From an uncultured bacterium (GTDB taxonomy: Bacteria > CSSED10-310 > CALFER01): a DNA stretch of 19,907 nt. Below are positions 6,608-15,700 of the stretch, in pieces. Position 1 is the first letter of the stretch. Each line of letters begins with the position of its first letter. The position numbers and the translations under genes were made by a program. Under the pieces are notes generated by a model. The model was not told where the DNA came from. It saw nothing but the letters and a program-made list of their open reading frames with translations, and ran no database searches. The stretch lies in assembly GCA_937951895.1 (NCBI GenBank), contig CALFER010000082.1, positions 1 to 19,907 on the forward strand, in the 5' to 3' direction.

Positions 6608-7527
6608 GCCCGGGCGGTCTCCTGCGCGAGTGTTTTCGAGGTCGAGCGGAGCGCATTTCGGGCGGATTGCGTCAGTTCGGTGATTTTTCGCAGCGTGGTG
6701 ATGGGGTGTTCGAGGCTGTAGCTGATGGCGACGGCGGCTGCTGTTGCCGCGATGCAGCCCAGCCAGATCGGGCCTCCGACCAGATTCGCGGTGAGGAGCG
6801 CTGCGCCCGAGACGAGTGCGCCTTTGCCTGCGCTGACCGCCGCTGCGGGTTTGCCGGGTGAGCGATGGAAGCCGTAGAGCATTGCGCCGGCTGCGATCGG
6901 CAGGAGAAGCGGGTTGGCCGACGCGAGGGCTGACACGAGGCATCCCGAGCCGAATTGCGTGAGACGAGCGGGGTCCGCGGAGCGTCCCAGGAGCACTGCG
7001 CCGGCCAGGGCGATGCCGCCTCCGAGCAGTTCGGGGCCGTTCAGGGTGAGAGCATCCGCCAGATAGAGTTTCGTGACGCCGAGATGCGAGGCGGCTCGGG
7101 AGAGTTCGTCGAACTGGGTTGGGGTGAGACCGAGAAACGGGTTGATGCCGCTGACCGACATGCCGTCGCGGAGGAGATGTTCGGATGCCTGGGACAGTTC
7201 CGTCAGCCAGGAGTCGTCTGTTGCGACTGATCCGGCGGAGGTGAAGGCGGAAAGCAGGTCGTGGCTGCCGTCGATGAGGTGGTGGTAGAGCGGGCCTCCG
7301 GTGCGGGAGGCGATATAGGCGGCATCGATGGCGCGGTCGTAGGCGTCGAAGTTGTGGTTGAACGATGTGCTGAGCCAGGCGGCGAGAGAGTCTCCGGGGG
7401 CGCCGGCCAGACTTGATTCGGTGCCGAGGGCGATCGGGATTCCGTGTTGCCTGAGGAATTCAGCGGCGTTCCTGAGATGCTCCTTGAGACGGATTGTGCG
7501 TTCGAGCGGTCGATCGGGGTGATTCAT
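6604..7527 (-). CDS. Multi-span Gly/Ala-rich membrane protein of unknown family
   Basis: A protein of 307 residues that I do not recognise. The N-terminal 160 residues are soluble in character and contain a striking HHLIDGSHD (82-90) after ASRTGGPLY, which could be a metal-binding or catalytic site. The C-terminal half is highly hydrophobic and Gly/Ala-rich, with about four possible membrane segments (164-182, 194-220, 230-252, 254-272). It ends in a polar Ser/Thr/Arg tail. It is the first gene of the operon, with GGGAGG about 12 nt upstream of the ATG, and its stop overlaps the next start. The two membrane proteins are probably made in step and may form a complex. I found no strong sigma-70 promoter directly upstream. 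Confidence 0.75.
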   Translation of the reverse strand: MNHPDRPLERTIRLKEHLRNAAEFLRQHGIPIALGTESSLAGAPGDSLAAWLSTSFNHNFDAYDRAIDAAYIASRTGGPLYHHLIDGSHDLLSAFTSAGSVATDDSWLTELSQASEHLLRDGMSVSGINPFLGLTPTQFDELSRAASHLGVTKLYLADALTLNGPELLGGGIALAGAVLLGRSADPARLTQFGSGCLVSALASANPLLLPIAAGAMLYGFHRSPGKPAAAVSAGKGALVSGAALLTANLVGGPIWLGCIAATAAAVAISYSLEHPITTLRKITELTQSARNALRSTSKTLAQETARA

Positions 7528-7655
7528 GGCACTCGTTTTCCTCCCTTGGGACCGAATGTGTCGGCCTGTTCATCATGAGTAACGAAACCCGGCTGTACTT
7601 TCTGACACGGAGAACGCCGGCGCTATCCGCCGTCAAGTTTTTCTTCGTCGCGATC

Positions 7656-7699
7656 CGGCAGGCGTCTCTGCCTGCCGCCCCATCCCCCTCTATCCCATC
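7656..7699. repeat. Family B hairpin with C-rich flank
   Basis: CGGCAGGC at 7656-7663 pairs with GCCTGCCG at 7670-7677 around the loop GTCTCT. The right arm and its C-rich flank (7666-7699) recur at 11987-12020 with one mismatch, but there the left arm is missing. The stem differs from the other family B hairpins, yet both arms change together. Confidence 0.75.
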
Positions 7700-7723
7700 G
7701 GCGAAAAAATGTGGATTGGGTGG

Positions 7724-7946
7724 CGCCGGCGTCCCTGCCGGCGTTCTCATACAGGGGCAGCGCCATTATCAAGAAGCCAGCACACTCTGTCTGCTTTCAC
7801 TTGATTGTGAAGTTGAATGCTGTTTATCAGACGCCGGCGTCCCTGCCGGCGTTCTCATACAGGGGCAGCGCCATTATCAAGAAGCCAGCACACTCTGTCT
7901 GCTTTCACTTGATTGTGAAGTTGAATGCTGTTTATCAGACGCCGGC
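7724..7946. repeat. Perfect 108-bp tandem duplication
   Basis: Positions 7724-7831 are repeated without a mismatch at 7832-7939, and identity continues for 7 nt into 7940-7946. Each unit begins with a family B hairpin (CGCCGGC, loop GTCCCT, GCCGGCG). The 7-nt continuation is the left arm of yet another family B hairpin, so short homology between hairpins probably seeded the duplication. Identity between the copies points to a recent event. Confidence 0.95.
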
Positions 7947-7966
7947 ACGGAGGCCGGCGCCACCCG
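7940..7966. repeat. Family B hairpin, second copy of the 5-24 element
   Basis: CGCCGGC at 7940-7946 and GCCGGCG at 7953-7959 flank the loop ACGGAG, followed by CCACCC. It matches the element at the left edge of the window, including its flank, and is also followed by a CAATTTTT tract (about 7972-7979). Confidence 0.8.
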
Positions 7967-7981
7967 TCTTCCAATTTTTCA

Positions 7982-8019
7982 CACTCATTTTTATGGAATC
8001 ATAAAAAATAGAATGAGTG
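7982..8019 (-). terminator. AT-rich hairpin, possible terminator
   Basis: An 8-bp stem (7988-7995 with 8000-8007) closes on the loop GAAT. After a 6-nt bulge on one side it extends by six further pairs (7982-7987 with 8014-8019). It lies about 80 nt past the stop of the large minus-strand TPR gene and carries T-rich sequence on the minus strand. Because the stem itself is AT-rich, the terminator call is uncertain. Confidence 0.35.
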
Positions 8020-8100
8020 GGCTTTGCACAGTTACAGAGGGGAAAAACAATCGGTGTAATCGGTGGATGTGCGACGAACTGGATCGGGTCCCCGCTCCGC

Positions 8101-11100
8101 TCAATCCCCTTTTTCCGCGAGCGCAGTCAACGTGTCATATGTCCAGTTCCCGATGTCCGGTGGCAGAAACGGCGTGGTTCGGTGCAGGTGCCGATTCACA
8201 GTTTTCTCCCGCAACATCGCCTGCAGGATCCTCCGCATCACAGCATTGTGCGAAAGCGGGATCAGCTGGAAATGCGTGAAGATGTCCGTTGCAAGAGCCA
8301 GCATATGTGCGAATGGACGAACCTGGCCGATTCGCGCCGCAAAATACTCGATGGCGTCTTCGGTACGACTCAGCATCAGTAACTCGCGCACCCGACGATG
8401 GATCTCGAAAATCACGGCGGCTTGCTTCCACTTAGGATGGATCACCTGTTCCTCCTGAGGCCTCATACAGAACCGCCCATAGTCTATCAATTCCTCGAAC
8501 CCGCACTCGTCAGGGTGTTCCAGTGCCTCCCCATCACACCAGCAATGGATGGCTTCCTTGTAGTTGCCGAGTCCTATGTAGGCTACTCCGAGCAAATGAT
8601 GGACATGTGCCTGCAGCATGCCGGCTGTCGACTCACGGATGTCGCGGAGCCGTTCGAGGGCTTCGCGGAATTGAGCGGCAGACAGGTGCCGTTCTGCCAT
8701 GCGCGCCCGGCAACGGGGATGATCGGGATGTGCGTGCAGGATCTCTTCTTCGAGCGATCTGGCGCGATCATACCAGCGCTTGGTCCTCATCGCCTCCACA
8801 AAGTCCAGCATCTCATTCGCGTCATCCGGGGAGGGTATCGGTGTTTCTTTTTCATTCCGGAATCGTTTGGTCCACTCCTGCACCTTCTGCGTTCCTGATT
8901 CCCTGCGGCAGCGATCGATATGCTCCAGAGACTCCGGATAGATTGGATCCCGATCCTGACCGTGTTGCAGTTCGGGCGGTACGACCGGAGCGGTCGCACC
9001 CAGGGATCTGATGAACACATCATTACCGCTGACAGATACAAGAATGACATGATTCGATGCGATGTCGGTCACCAGACAGGAGTGAAACGGGACCTCGATC
9101 GAGTAGAGCGATTCAAGTCCGTCGAGTGACGGCATCAGGGCTGTGAGCATGAATCGGGAGGCATCCGTGGAATTCTTTAACCCGTAAAGCACAAAAACGA
9201 TTCGGAGTGCCTGGGAAGTTTTGACGGAATACTCATTCCAATTGTTCGAGTTTCTCAGGTTGATCGCTGTCCCGATCAGTTTGGTGCCCGAATGCAGTTC
9301 GATGCGCAGGTCGCCGTCCGGATAATCGGGATGCGGGTCATCGGACCAGTCGACATCGTCGGACAGAGCCGTGACCAGAATCATGTGTTCCTGATCGGGA
9401 TGCATTGCCATCGCGTCACAGTTGATATCGGGCTCGAGGCGGATGCGGGTGAGATACCGGCCGTCCTCCTCGTACAGACGAACCCCCTCGTCCTTCTGCT
9501 GGTCGGAAAACAGGATATGATCCGGTGTCAGGACCGGCTCGGGAAACAGTCCGATGGGAATGGTTCTGAGGATCCGTCGGGTGGACAGACTCGCGATATA
9601 GCAACTGGGATTTTTTCGGATACTGGATTCGACCAGCCAGATCAGATCGCGATGCGGAATCGGGATGACGTCTTCCAGTCCGATGTCATCGTCGATGATG
9701 TCGTTAAAATCAATGTATTCCGTGACTAGAAGTGACTCGAGCGACACGACCAGACTGTAGCGATTCGTGGAGGCGATCTGCAGATCCTCTCCGCGGACGA
9801 ACCCTTTCAGAGTAAGAGGCGGTCGCGGAGGTGTGAACAGAATGGTGACCATCACATTACCGCTTTCCACCTCGAAGATACGGATCAGAATCTTGTCATG
9901 GATCTCATCGATTATGACCAGACGAAGTCCGTCCTGCGTCAGGAGCGAATTGAAACGCGAGGGTCTGTTGATAGAATTGAGAATGCGCGAGTATGCGATC
10001 GGCGGAGCATCCTTCACGATCATGACCTTCCATTGCTCATCGATCGCTCGCTGGATCGTATCGATTTCCCTGTTCCATTTCCCGTCCGCGTCCCCGGAGA
10101 TTCTCAATGCCCGGGCGACCGTCATCGCCTCGAACAGGTTCCCTCTCTGCATCAGGCGGTCGAATTTGCGCTCCTGGACACGCCGTTCCAACCGGCCATC
10201 GAGATCGATCACGAGGCGATTCAGGTGGTTCCGTCTTTCCGGTTCGAGTCGATCGGGATCGATTGCCCGGCGAATCGTGTCCGCCGTATCGAGATCATTG
10301 TCACGAAGCGCGTCTTCAAGTGCGTGCAATCGTTCCTGTGCCGCCCTGGTTTCGAGGGCTATCATGCGTTGTTGTGCTTCGTACAACGCAGTGTGAACCT
10401 CAGGGACTCGGGCCAGGATGACCTGGAGGGGTTCCAACGCTCGGACTATGTCGGCCGGATCGGCATGGTGTTCCAGGTCGTCTCTGGCGCGCCGCAGCGT
10501 TTCGACCGCGGAGACCAGCGTGCGGAGCGGTGCGTTTCCGGCTGCCATGTCGATCCAGGTAAACCGGATATCGTCGAGATCTCCCAGAATCCTGCTGCGC
10601 ATCTCCGGTTTCAGCTTCGCGAACGATTCGAATGCGGCTCGCGCGTCACCCGCGGTCAAGAACGTCCGGATCACGCGGACTGCGCCCGCATCGGCTCGCG
10701 CGTCGATGCCTCGTCGGGCCTCACCGAGCCATTGGAGGTGCTGAGCGCTGAGTGTCCCGTATTCCGATGCCTCCTGCAAACGCTGGTGTGCCGTTTCCGG
10801 ATCGTCATTCCGCAGTGCCTCGCGCGCCAGGTCGGTCAGTCGGTTGAATTGCAGGTGCCGCCGACTGGCGTCGATCGTGTGGAGAACGGTATTCGCAAGC
10901 GTGTGCTGGGGTTTCTCGGCGGCAAGTGCGCGGGCGAGTGATTCGGCATGGTCCAGACGGTTCGCCTCCCAGGCATTGCGCAGTTCCTGTTCGAGCGCAT
11001 CCAGCCGGTTTGTCTGCAGTTCGACCGCTTCCGCGCGGATCGCATCTGTCACGATCCCTGCGGCATCGTTGCAGGACAGAGCCAGATCGAACATTGCGAG

Positions 11101-11904
11101 CGCACCGCGTGTGTCTCCAGTTGTGCGGAGGTGTCGGAATACCGCGAGACAGGCTTCTGCGGACCGGGTGGCGGGGGAGGCCAGTGCCGGGATCACGACA
11201 TCGAACCGGCCGATTCGGCTCGCTGCGAGCGTCACGAGACGGGCGATGAAGGGATCCCGCATGGCGGCTTGTCCTGCGAGTTCCGCGATCCGTACCGCCT
11301 CGTCAAACCGGCCAATCTTTTCGACATGAAAATCGATGAGTTCCCTCAGCGCATCGATCCCGCCGGACATCGACCAGGCATCGGAGAACAGGCGTTCGGC
11401 CTCAGTGTAATCATAGGATTCAAGTGCCTTTCGACCGAGATCGAGCAGGGTTTCAGGTGTCGGCGTGGTTTGTTCGGGGAGACGATCGGGTTGTTTGTTG
11501 GCATCGGTTTGGGGGAAGGTTTGAATGGGAAGAGGGGAGAGGGATTCCTGCGATTCCCGAAGGAGGCGGCGGACGATGGCGGCGGCGTCCCTGTCGAGTG
11601 TATCGATCCGGGCGTGGCAGGCGTCCTCGGTGAAGAATTTGAGGCGGATGGAGACGACGTCGGGGGCGTGTGGCGCTGGAGGGTCGATGATGATCGAATC
11701 CGGGAAACGACGGATGAGGATGCTTTGGAGTTTGGATTTTTTCGAGTAGAGGGATTGGGTTGAGGATGGATCGAGATCGCGGTTTGTGGGGTTGATGGTG
11801 TGGATCATGCGGACGATTTCGAGGGAGGTTGCGCTGGCACCGGCGATCACATCGTCGGGGGTGGGCATTTTCCGGGTCGGGCGGTTTTTTTTATTTGGGG
11901 TCAT
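8101..11904 (-). CDS. Giant TPR / beta-propeller-like protein of unknown function
   Basis: A protein of 1267 residues. Residues 1-140 include a basic N-terminus and a small alpha/beta-looking segment (SIRLKFFTEDACHARIDTLD). TPR-like helical repeats run from about 149 to 290 (SYDYTEAERLFSDAW, KIGRFDEAVRIAELAG). A long helical region covers about 290-630. Residues about 635-975 are beta-rich with recurring short strands (LRLVIIDEIHDKILIRIF, NRYSLVVSLESLLVTEY) and could form a WD40-like propeller, although I see no clear WD repeats. TPRs return at about 1028-1150 (LLGVAYIGLGNYKEAIHCW). There is no signal peptide or membrane span, so a cytoplasmic scaffold is likely. The start at 11904 is preceded by GGGAGG at 9 nt. 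An in-frame ATG at 12027 would add 41 residues encoded by repeat sequence and is rejected. The gene has the same orientation as the chaperone operon but is separated from it by 573 nt. Confidence 0.8.
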   Translation of the reverse strand: MTPNKKNRPTRKMPTPDDVIAGASATSLEIVRMIHTINPTNRDLDPSSTQSLYSKKSKLQSILIRRFPDSIIIDPPAPHAPDVVSIRLKFFTEDACHARIDTLDRDAAAIVRRLLRESQESLSPLPIQTFPQTDANKQPDRLPEQTTPTPETLLDLGRKALESYDYTEAERLFSDAWSMSGGIDALRELIDFHVEKIGRFDEAVRIAELAGQAAMRDPFIARLVTLAASRIGRFDVVIPALASPATRSAEACLAVFRHLRTTGDTRGALAMFDLALSCNDAAGIVTDAIRAEAVELQTNRLDALEQELRNAWEANRLDHAESLARALAAEKPQHTLANTVLHTIDASRRHLQFNRLTDLAREALRNDDPETAHQRLQEASEYGTLSAQHLQWLGEARRGIDARADAGAVRVIRTFLTAGDARAAFESFAKLKPEMRSRILGDLDDIRFTWIDMAAGNAPLRTLVSAVETLRRARDDLEHHADPADIVRALEPLQVILARVPEVHTALYEAQQRMIALETRAAQERLHALEDALRDNDLDTADTIRRAIDPDRLEPERRNHLNRLVIDLDGRLERRVQERKFDRLMQRGNLFEAMTVARALRISGDADGKWNREIDTIQRAIDEQWKVMIVKDAPPIAYSRILNSINRPSRFNSLLTQDGLRLVIIDEIHDKILIRIFEVESGNVMVTILFTPPRPPLTLKGFVRGEDLQIASTNRYSLVVSLESLLVTEYIDFNDIIDDDIGLEDVIPIPHRDLIWLVESSIRKNPSCYIASLSTRRILRTIPIGLFPEPVLTPDHILFSDQQKDEGVRLYEEDGRYLTRIRLEPDINCDAMAMHPDQEHMILVTALSDDVDWSDDPHPDYPDGDLRIELHSGTKLIGTAINLRNSNNWNEYSVKTSQALRIVFVLYGLKNSTDASRFMLTALMPSLDGLESLYSIEVPFHSCLVTDIASNHVILVSVSGNDVFIRSLGATAPVVPPELQHGQDRDPIYPESLEHIDRCRRESGTQKVQEWTKRFRNEKETPIPSPDDANEMLDFVEAMRTKRWYDRARSLEEEILHAHPDHPRCRARMAERHLSAAQFREALERLRDIRESTAGMLQAHVHHLLGVAYIGLGNYKEAIHCWCDGEALEHPDECGFEELIDYGRFCMRPQEEQVIHPKWKQAAVIFEIHRRVRELLMLSRTEDAIEYFAARIGQVRPFAHMLALATDIFTHFQLIPLSHNAVMRRILQAMLREKTVNRHLHRTTPFLPPDIGNWTYDTLTALAEKGD

Positions 11905-11986
11905 GGAGCGAATCCTCCCGTTAAGAAGATAGCCGTTATGCTTTCGCGAATGCAAGTTTTCCTGGCCTGGACTCATTCCCCGAACA

Positions 11987-12020
11987 CTCTGCCTGCCGCC
12001 CCATCCCCCTCTGTCCCATC
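11987..12020. repeat. Truncated family B repeat
   Basis: This matches 7666-7699 with a single mismatch and covers the right hairpin arm (GCCTGCCG) and the C-rich flank. The left arm is absent, so it cannot fold as the intact copies do. Confidence 0.7.
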
Positions 12021-12052
12021 TTCCCATTTTCCACGCTGGGTTACCACCAACA

Positions 12053-12077
12053 GCTCCCTTCGACAGGCTCAGGGAGC
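12053..12077 (+). repeat. Family A hairpin, solitary copy
   Basis: GCTCCCT at 12053-12059 pairs with AGGGAGC at 12071-12077 around TCGACAGGCTC. It is identical to the hairpins of the array at 219-323, about 12 kb away. Confidence 0.85.
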
Positions 12078-12144
12078 GGGATGGGGTCCTGGCCCAATCC
12101 CTGAAAACCGAAAACTTCCTGGAGCTTTTTCGATACCTCGTTCG

Positions 12145-12150
12145 TATAAT
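12145..12150 (+). promoter_or_regulatory. -10 box TATAAT for the small gene at 12172
   Basis: This is a consensus TATAAT 22 nt upstream of the GTG start. A transcript starting about 7 nt downstream would carry the AAAGGAGG site (12159-12166) almost at its 5' end. No good -35 box is visible at the usual distance, so the promoter call is moderate. Confidence 0.45.
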
Positions 12151-12171
12151 GGATCAGGAAAGGAGGCCGCC

Positions 12172-12576
12172 GTGCTGCTGCCCCATCAGACTGAACTCAA
12201 TGATCGTATCGTCGCCGACCTGCTGTTCGGTGAAACGCCCGAACCTCGCACCGAACCGGACCCGGCACCCTCCACCGTTCCGTTTCCCTTCGGACTCACT
12301 CCGGATACGTCCATTCCGCGCCTCGATGCGCGTTGCATCCGTTTCACCTGTAACGATTACATTCTGACCATGAACGCGCAAACACTCGGCGCGCTCCATG
12401 AACGCTATCAGACCGAACTCGTTCTGCAGGCACTGTGCGAGAAAGCGCTTCGCCCGGTTTTCGATCAGTGGAATCATGCCTGGTATCTTCCCGCGACGCT
12501 GCGGGAATGCCGCGCCGAAGCCGAACGCGTCAATCTCGATATCTGCCTGTTCATCAACACGCTGTTTGAGCCGTAA
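12172..12576 (+). CDS. Hypothetical protein, 134 residues
   Basis: I do not recognise this protein. I chose the GTG start at 12172 because a near-perfect AAAGGAGG lies 5 nt upstream. The open frame extends back to 11800, but that part crosses repeats. Residues 22-45 are Pro- and Thr-rich and probably disordered. The remainder (DARCIRFTCNDYILTM, LHERYQTELVLQALCEKAL, LRECRAEAERVNLDICLFINTLF) looks like a small alpha/beta domain with four cysteines. There is no signal peptide or membrane span. It diverges from the giant TPR gene and has its own promoter-like element. Confidence 0.7.
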   Translation: MLLPHQTELNDRIVADLLFGETPEPRTEPDPAPSTVPFPFGLTPDTSIPRLDARCIRFTCNDYILTMNAQTLGALHERYQTELVLQALCEKALRPVFDQWNHAWYLPATLRECRAEAERVNLDICLFINTLFEP

Positions 12577-12758
12577 TCACGTAGATGCTGTTCGTCAGGT
12601 GCGATGCCTGTCGAGGAACACGGTGCAGATCCTGTCTCTGAATGGCTGATGTAACGCATATTAAAAATCATTTACAAAAAATACTTGACTGCCTTCTATA
12701 AATCGCGTTATTCTTACTCTGTTACGAATAAAATGGTCGATCAGAAAAGGAGGAGAAG
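12577..12758. other. Short AT-rich intergenic spacer
   Basis: This spacer separates the small gene from the large secreted protein. Its second half is markedly AT-rich and carries the promoter-like hexamers at 12685-12714. Nothing else is evident. Confidence 0.5.
12685..12714 (+). promoter_or_regulatory. Putative sigma-70 promoter of the secreted protein gene
   Basis: TTGACT at 12685-12690 and TATTCT at 12709-12714 are separated by 18 nt in AT-rich sequence, about 45 nt upstream of the ATG at 12759. The -35 box is good and the -10 box is weak (four of six). Confidence 0.45.
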
Positions 12759-15700
12759 ATGAAACAGATGATGCTCGGAAACTGCTTTTTCCAGGCTGGC
12801 GCCAGGTCTCGCTTCATTGTGTTACTGATGGTGCTCTGGGGAGTGACCGTGACGCCCATTCAGGCGGCGCCGACCACGCATGTGAAGGATTTCGGATATT
12901 GGACGGTCAATAATAACGGGTTTCCATACGAGGAGACGACCGGCGGATCAGGATCGGACACGGACGAGCCGGTGAATATCCAAAATACGATGCTTTCCGT
13001 GTTCAACGCATCCCCGACAGAATCGATCATTTACAGGATCAGGATCTACCATCATGACGGATTTCTGTTTCCCGAAAGCTGTTCACATATCATCAGTCCC
13101 CTGGAAACCCAGATTATTGATTTCAACGCGACGATTCAACGCATACTGACTGAGATGAATCCGTTTGATTCCAAATTGATGTACAATCACATCGGTTGGT
13201 TCTCCGTGGTTTGGGAGCAGGATGATCCGCCGGGCGATCCCTCACCTTCGAAATTGCATTTCATGTCCTGGGTGAAACAGGATTATCATAACGATATTCA
13301 CTTTTATTCCGATCTGAGAATCCTTCCAAGTGCCGCCAGAACCATGCTGCCGGGGAAAAAACTCGATCAGACTCTCTATGTCCCGAGTGTCTTATGGAAC
13401 TGGGACTGCTCAAACGATATCTGGTATCGACCTCGAGTCTATCTGTTCGTCACCAACCCCACCTCCGAGGAACAGCATTTCAGCATCAGACTTCGAGACA
13501 GAAGTGGAACGGAAATGGCCGCGATTCCTTCTGAAGGTGTGCATACCGTGAGTATTCCGGCATCGACGACCTGGAAAGGATCCGTTGAAGTATTCGTTTC
13601 ACAATATTTTACTTACAATAATGCAGTTAACTGGCCTCAAGATCCGGGCTACATTGAGATCGAACCTGACCCGGCATACCCGGATTCCCACGAATTGCTT
13701 TTTTCTGCCGGTTGCGAGTTCATTTCGGATCGTTCCGAGTACTTCCAATCGTTTCTTGGCGGGACTGCCGCTGAAATTTTCGATACGATTCCGGTCCTCG
13801 ATCAGTCTGAGATCAGAAGCACGTATCTCGTTCCCATGTGTTTCTATCACTATCCCTGCCCGACGCTGGGAAACATCGGTCTTCAATCGTCGTACTTTGT
13901 TCTGTCGAATCCGAATGATGACCCAATAACGGTTTTAGCTTCGTATTATAATCAACAGGAGAGGATTACTCTTTCAGGCCATTATTCATCCGAAATCAAG
14001 GAGTTTATACTCCTGTCAGCGGATCCCTTTCCAATAGAGTTTTCCTCCGAGAATGGAGAGCCATTCCTCATCTATCACTATATCAATCGGTCTTTTCCTG
14101 ATGGTGAAGACAATACTGTATCGGAAGAATGCTGGATGCCCGACGCTCAGAATCTAACCGTGGATCATCCATGTATCTACTCTCCGTACAAGATCGCGAC
14201 TGACAGTGAAACTGAGGTCAACCTGAAAAACAACACGCAATCGCCGGTGACAATCCAATTCACTCTCTACTCTGATCAAGAACTGTCCACGCCTGAGATC
14301 GTGCTTGCGGCGAACTCATTCCAGAGAAAACCGCTTTCAGAGTTTTTACCGCCGGGAACGAACAGAACCGGATCGTTCAAGATGGAATTGTCGGCACCAC
14401 CAGCGGGTGCGGATGTGGCCTATCAGATTCTGGCCATCGAGGGAGTCCGGTCTTGTGATCCCCCCTCGTTCTCTCTCGCCAATCTGCACACTGAACCCGA
14501 TGTGCAGAATCAGACTCTGCAGAGCGGATCTCCCCAAATTCTGAATTACTCTGCCAGGAATTACGGAAACTTCATCGAAGTGAATTGGGAGGCGGTCGGC
14601 TGTACATCCTATGACGTGTTCGTGCAACCTCCGAATCAGACCGGCAGATTCTGTATCGAAAGCAAAACCGTTCCCCGTCAGACCAGCATCCTCGCTCATC
14701 AGCCAGGCAGTTATCAAATCACTATCCAAGGCTTTTCTCCAATGGGTGATGCGTCATCAGAATGCGTCATCCAACATACCTATTCGGAACCGCTGAAAAC
14801 GTTCGATCTCGTGGAAACCAGCAGTAATAGTAAACATTACGAGGTCACTCAGTGCCTTTCCAAAAACATTTTTGGATTTTGCACCGAACGGAGCAAACCC
14901 CTGAACGTCTTCTATCTCGCGGAATCATCGATCGATATGATGTATTATCAGTATGGCTATCTGGCGGCCGATGAGATCGTGGAGGCGATAAATGCTCATT
15001 ATTTCTGGATTTGCGAGTGGATCGTGAAGCACGGCTGCGATCTGAATGATGTTCTGTCTTCAGACTCCCAGCCTGAATGTCCGAATTTATCGTCCATGAT
15101 CGATAAAGACACACTCCGGTATACCAAACAAATCCTAAACGGGATTTCAGAAAAATATCAAAGTATGCCGATCATTATGCCGCCTCAAAGACAATACATT
15201 CCGACTCCTGCACCTCAGAATATCCCTGTTCCCCATGAACTGAGCGTTTATGATATTCTCGCTCTCAATATGCTCGATGAACTCTGGTCACCCTGGTACA
15301 ACGTGGAGAATAGTTACCCTGTATGCGAGGAGGGTTCGGGGGAAGCGAGATCCGACACTGAGAAACCTGACAAATGCGCCGTCGGCGTTTTCTGGGGGAA
15401 GTTCGCCGAACTGGAACCTCAGTCTGTCATTCATACGGATAACTGCCACTGGGGCCAGTATCTTGCCGACGATTTCTCCATCTTCGTTTTCGATTTTTCC
15501 AATCTTCCTCTGACAGTCAAACACCCCAATAACTACGTACTCGGAGCTATTCCCGGATGCATCCATCCATTCGGCTTCGGAATCAACAGCAAAAATCTCA
15601 GCATGAGCAGCATGGCGAGTGGCGTCGACCGCTTGACACTGCAGGACCTGGGTACATACATGGGGGCCACCGATCCACCGCTTCGTTATCTGGTCGAAAT

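Larger units (their letters stand above)
7528..8100. other. Non-coding region with tandem duplication and hairpins
   Basis: No gene is supported here. An open frame runs through most of it on the plus strand, but it owes its length to a 108-bp unit (a multiple of three) repeated twice, and it has no ribosome binding site. The stretch contains family B hairpins (7656-7677, 7724-7743, 7832-7851, 7940-7959), the duplication at 7724-7946, and an AT-rich hairpin at 7982-8019 that may end transcription of the upstream minus-strand gene. Confidence 0.7.
11905..12171. other. Intergenic region between divergent genes
   Basis: This spacer holds the truncated family B repeat (11987-12020), one family A hairpin (12053-12077) and a -10 box for the plus-strand gene (12145-12150). 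I see no gene in it. Confidence 0.6.

Noticed and set aside
5438..6721. 427-residue open frame antisense to the membrane-hairpin gene
   Set aside because: It lies opposite a gene that is translationally coupled on both sides. Its product has low-complexity, shadow-like composition.
6608..6943. N-terminal extension of the membrane-hairpin protein
   Set aside because: It would overlap the preceding gene by more than 300 nt and encode Arg/Pro/His-rich sequence. The ATG at 6607 in an ATGA overlap explains the gene better.
5381..7527. Split dynamin with a separate GTPase gene
   Set aside because: Neither protein contains a P-loop (GxxxxGKS/T) or other G motifs, so a real dynamin GTPase is not present in the window. 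Only the stalk-like layout is kept as a hypothesis.
7494..8279. Long plus-strand open frame with a repeated 36-residue unit
   Set aside because: The repeat is the DNA duplication at 7724-7946, whose unit is a multiple of three. There is no ribosome binding site, and the frame runs through hairpin repeats and into the antisense of the 3' end of the TPR gene.
11905..12027. Upstream start for the giant TPR protein
   Set aside because: The extra 41 residues are encoded partly by repeat sequence. GGGAGG is ideally placed before the ATG at 11904.
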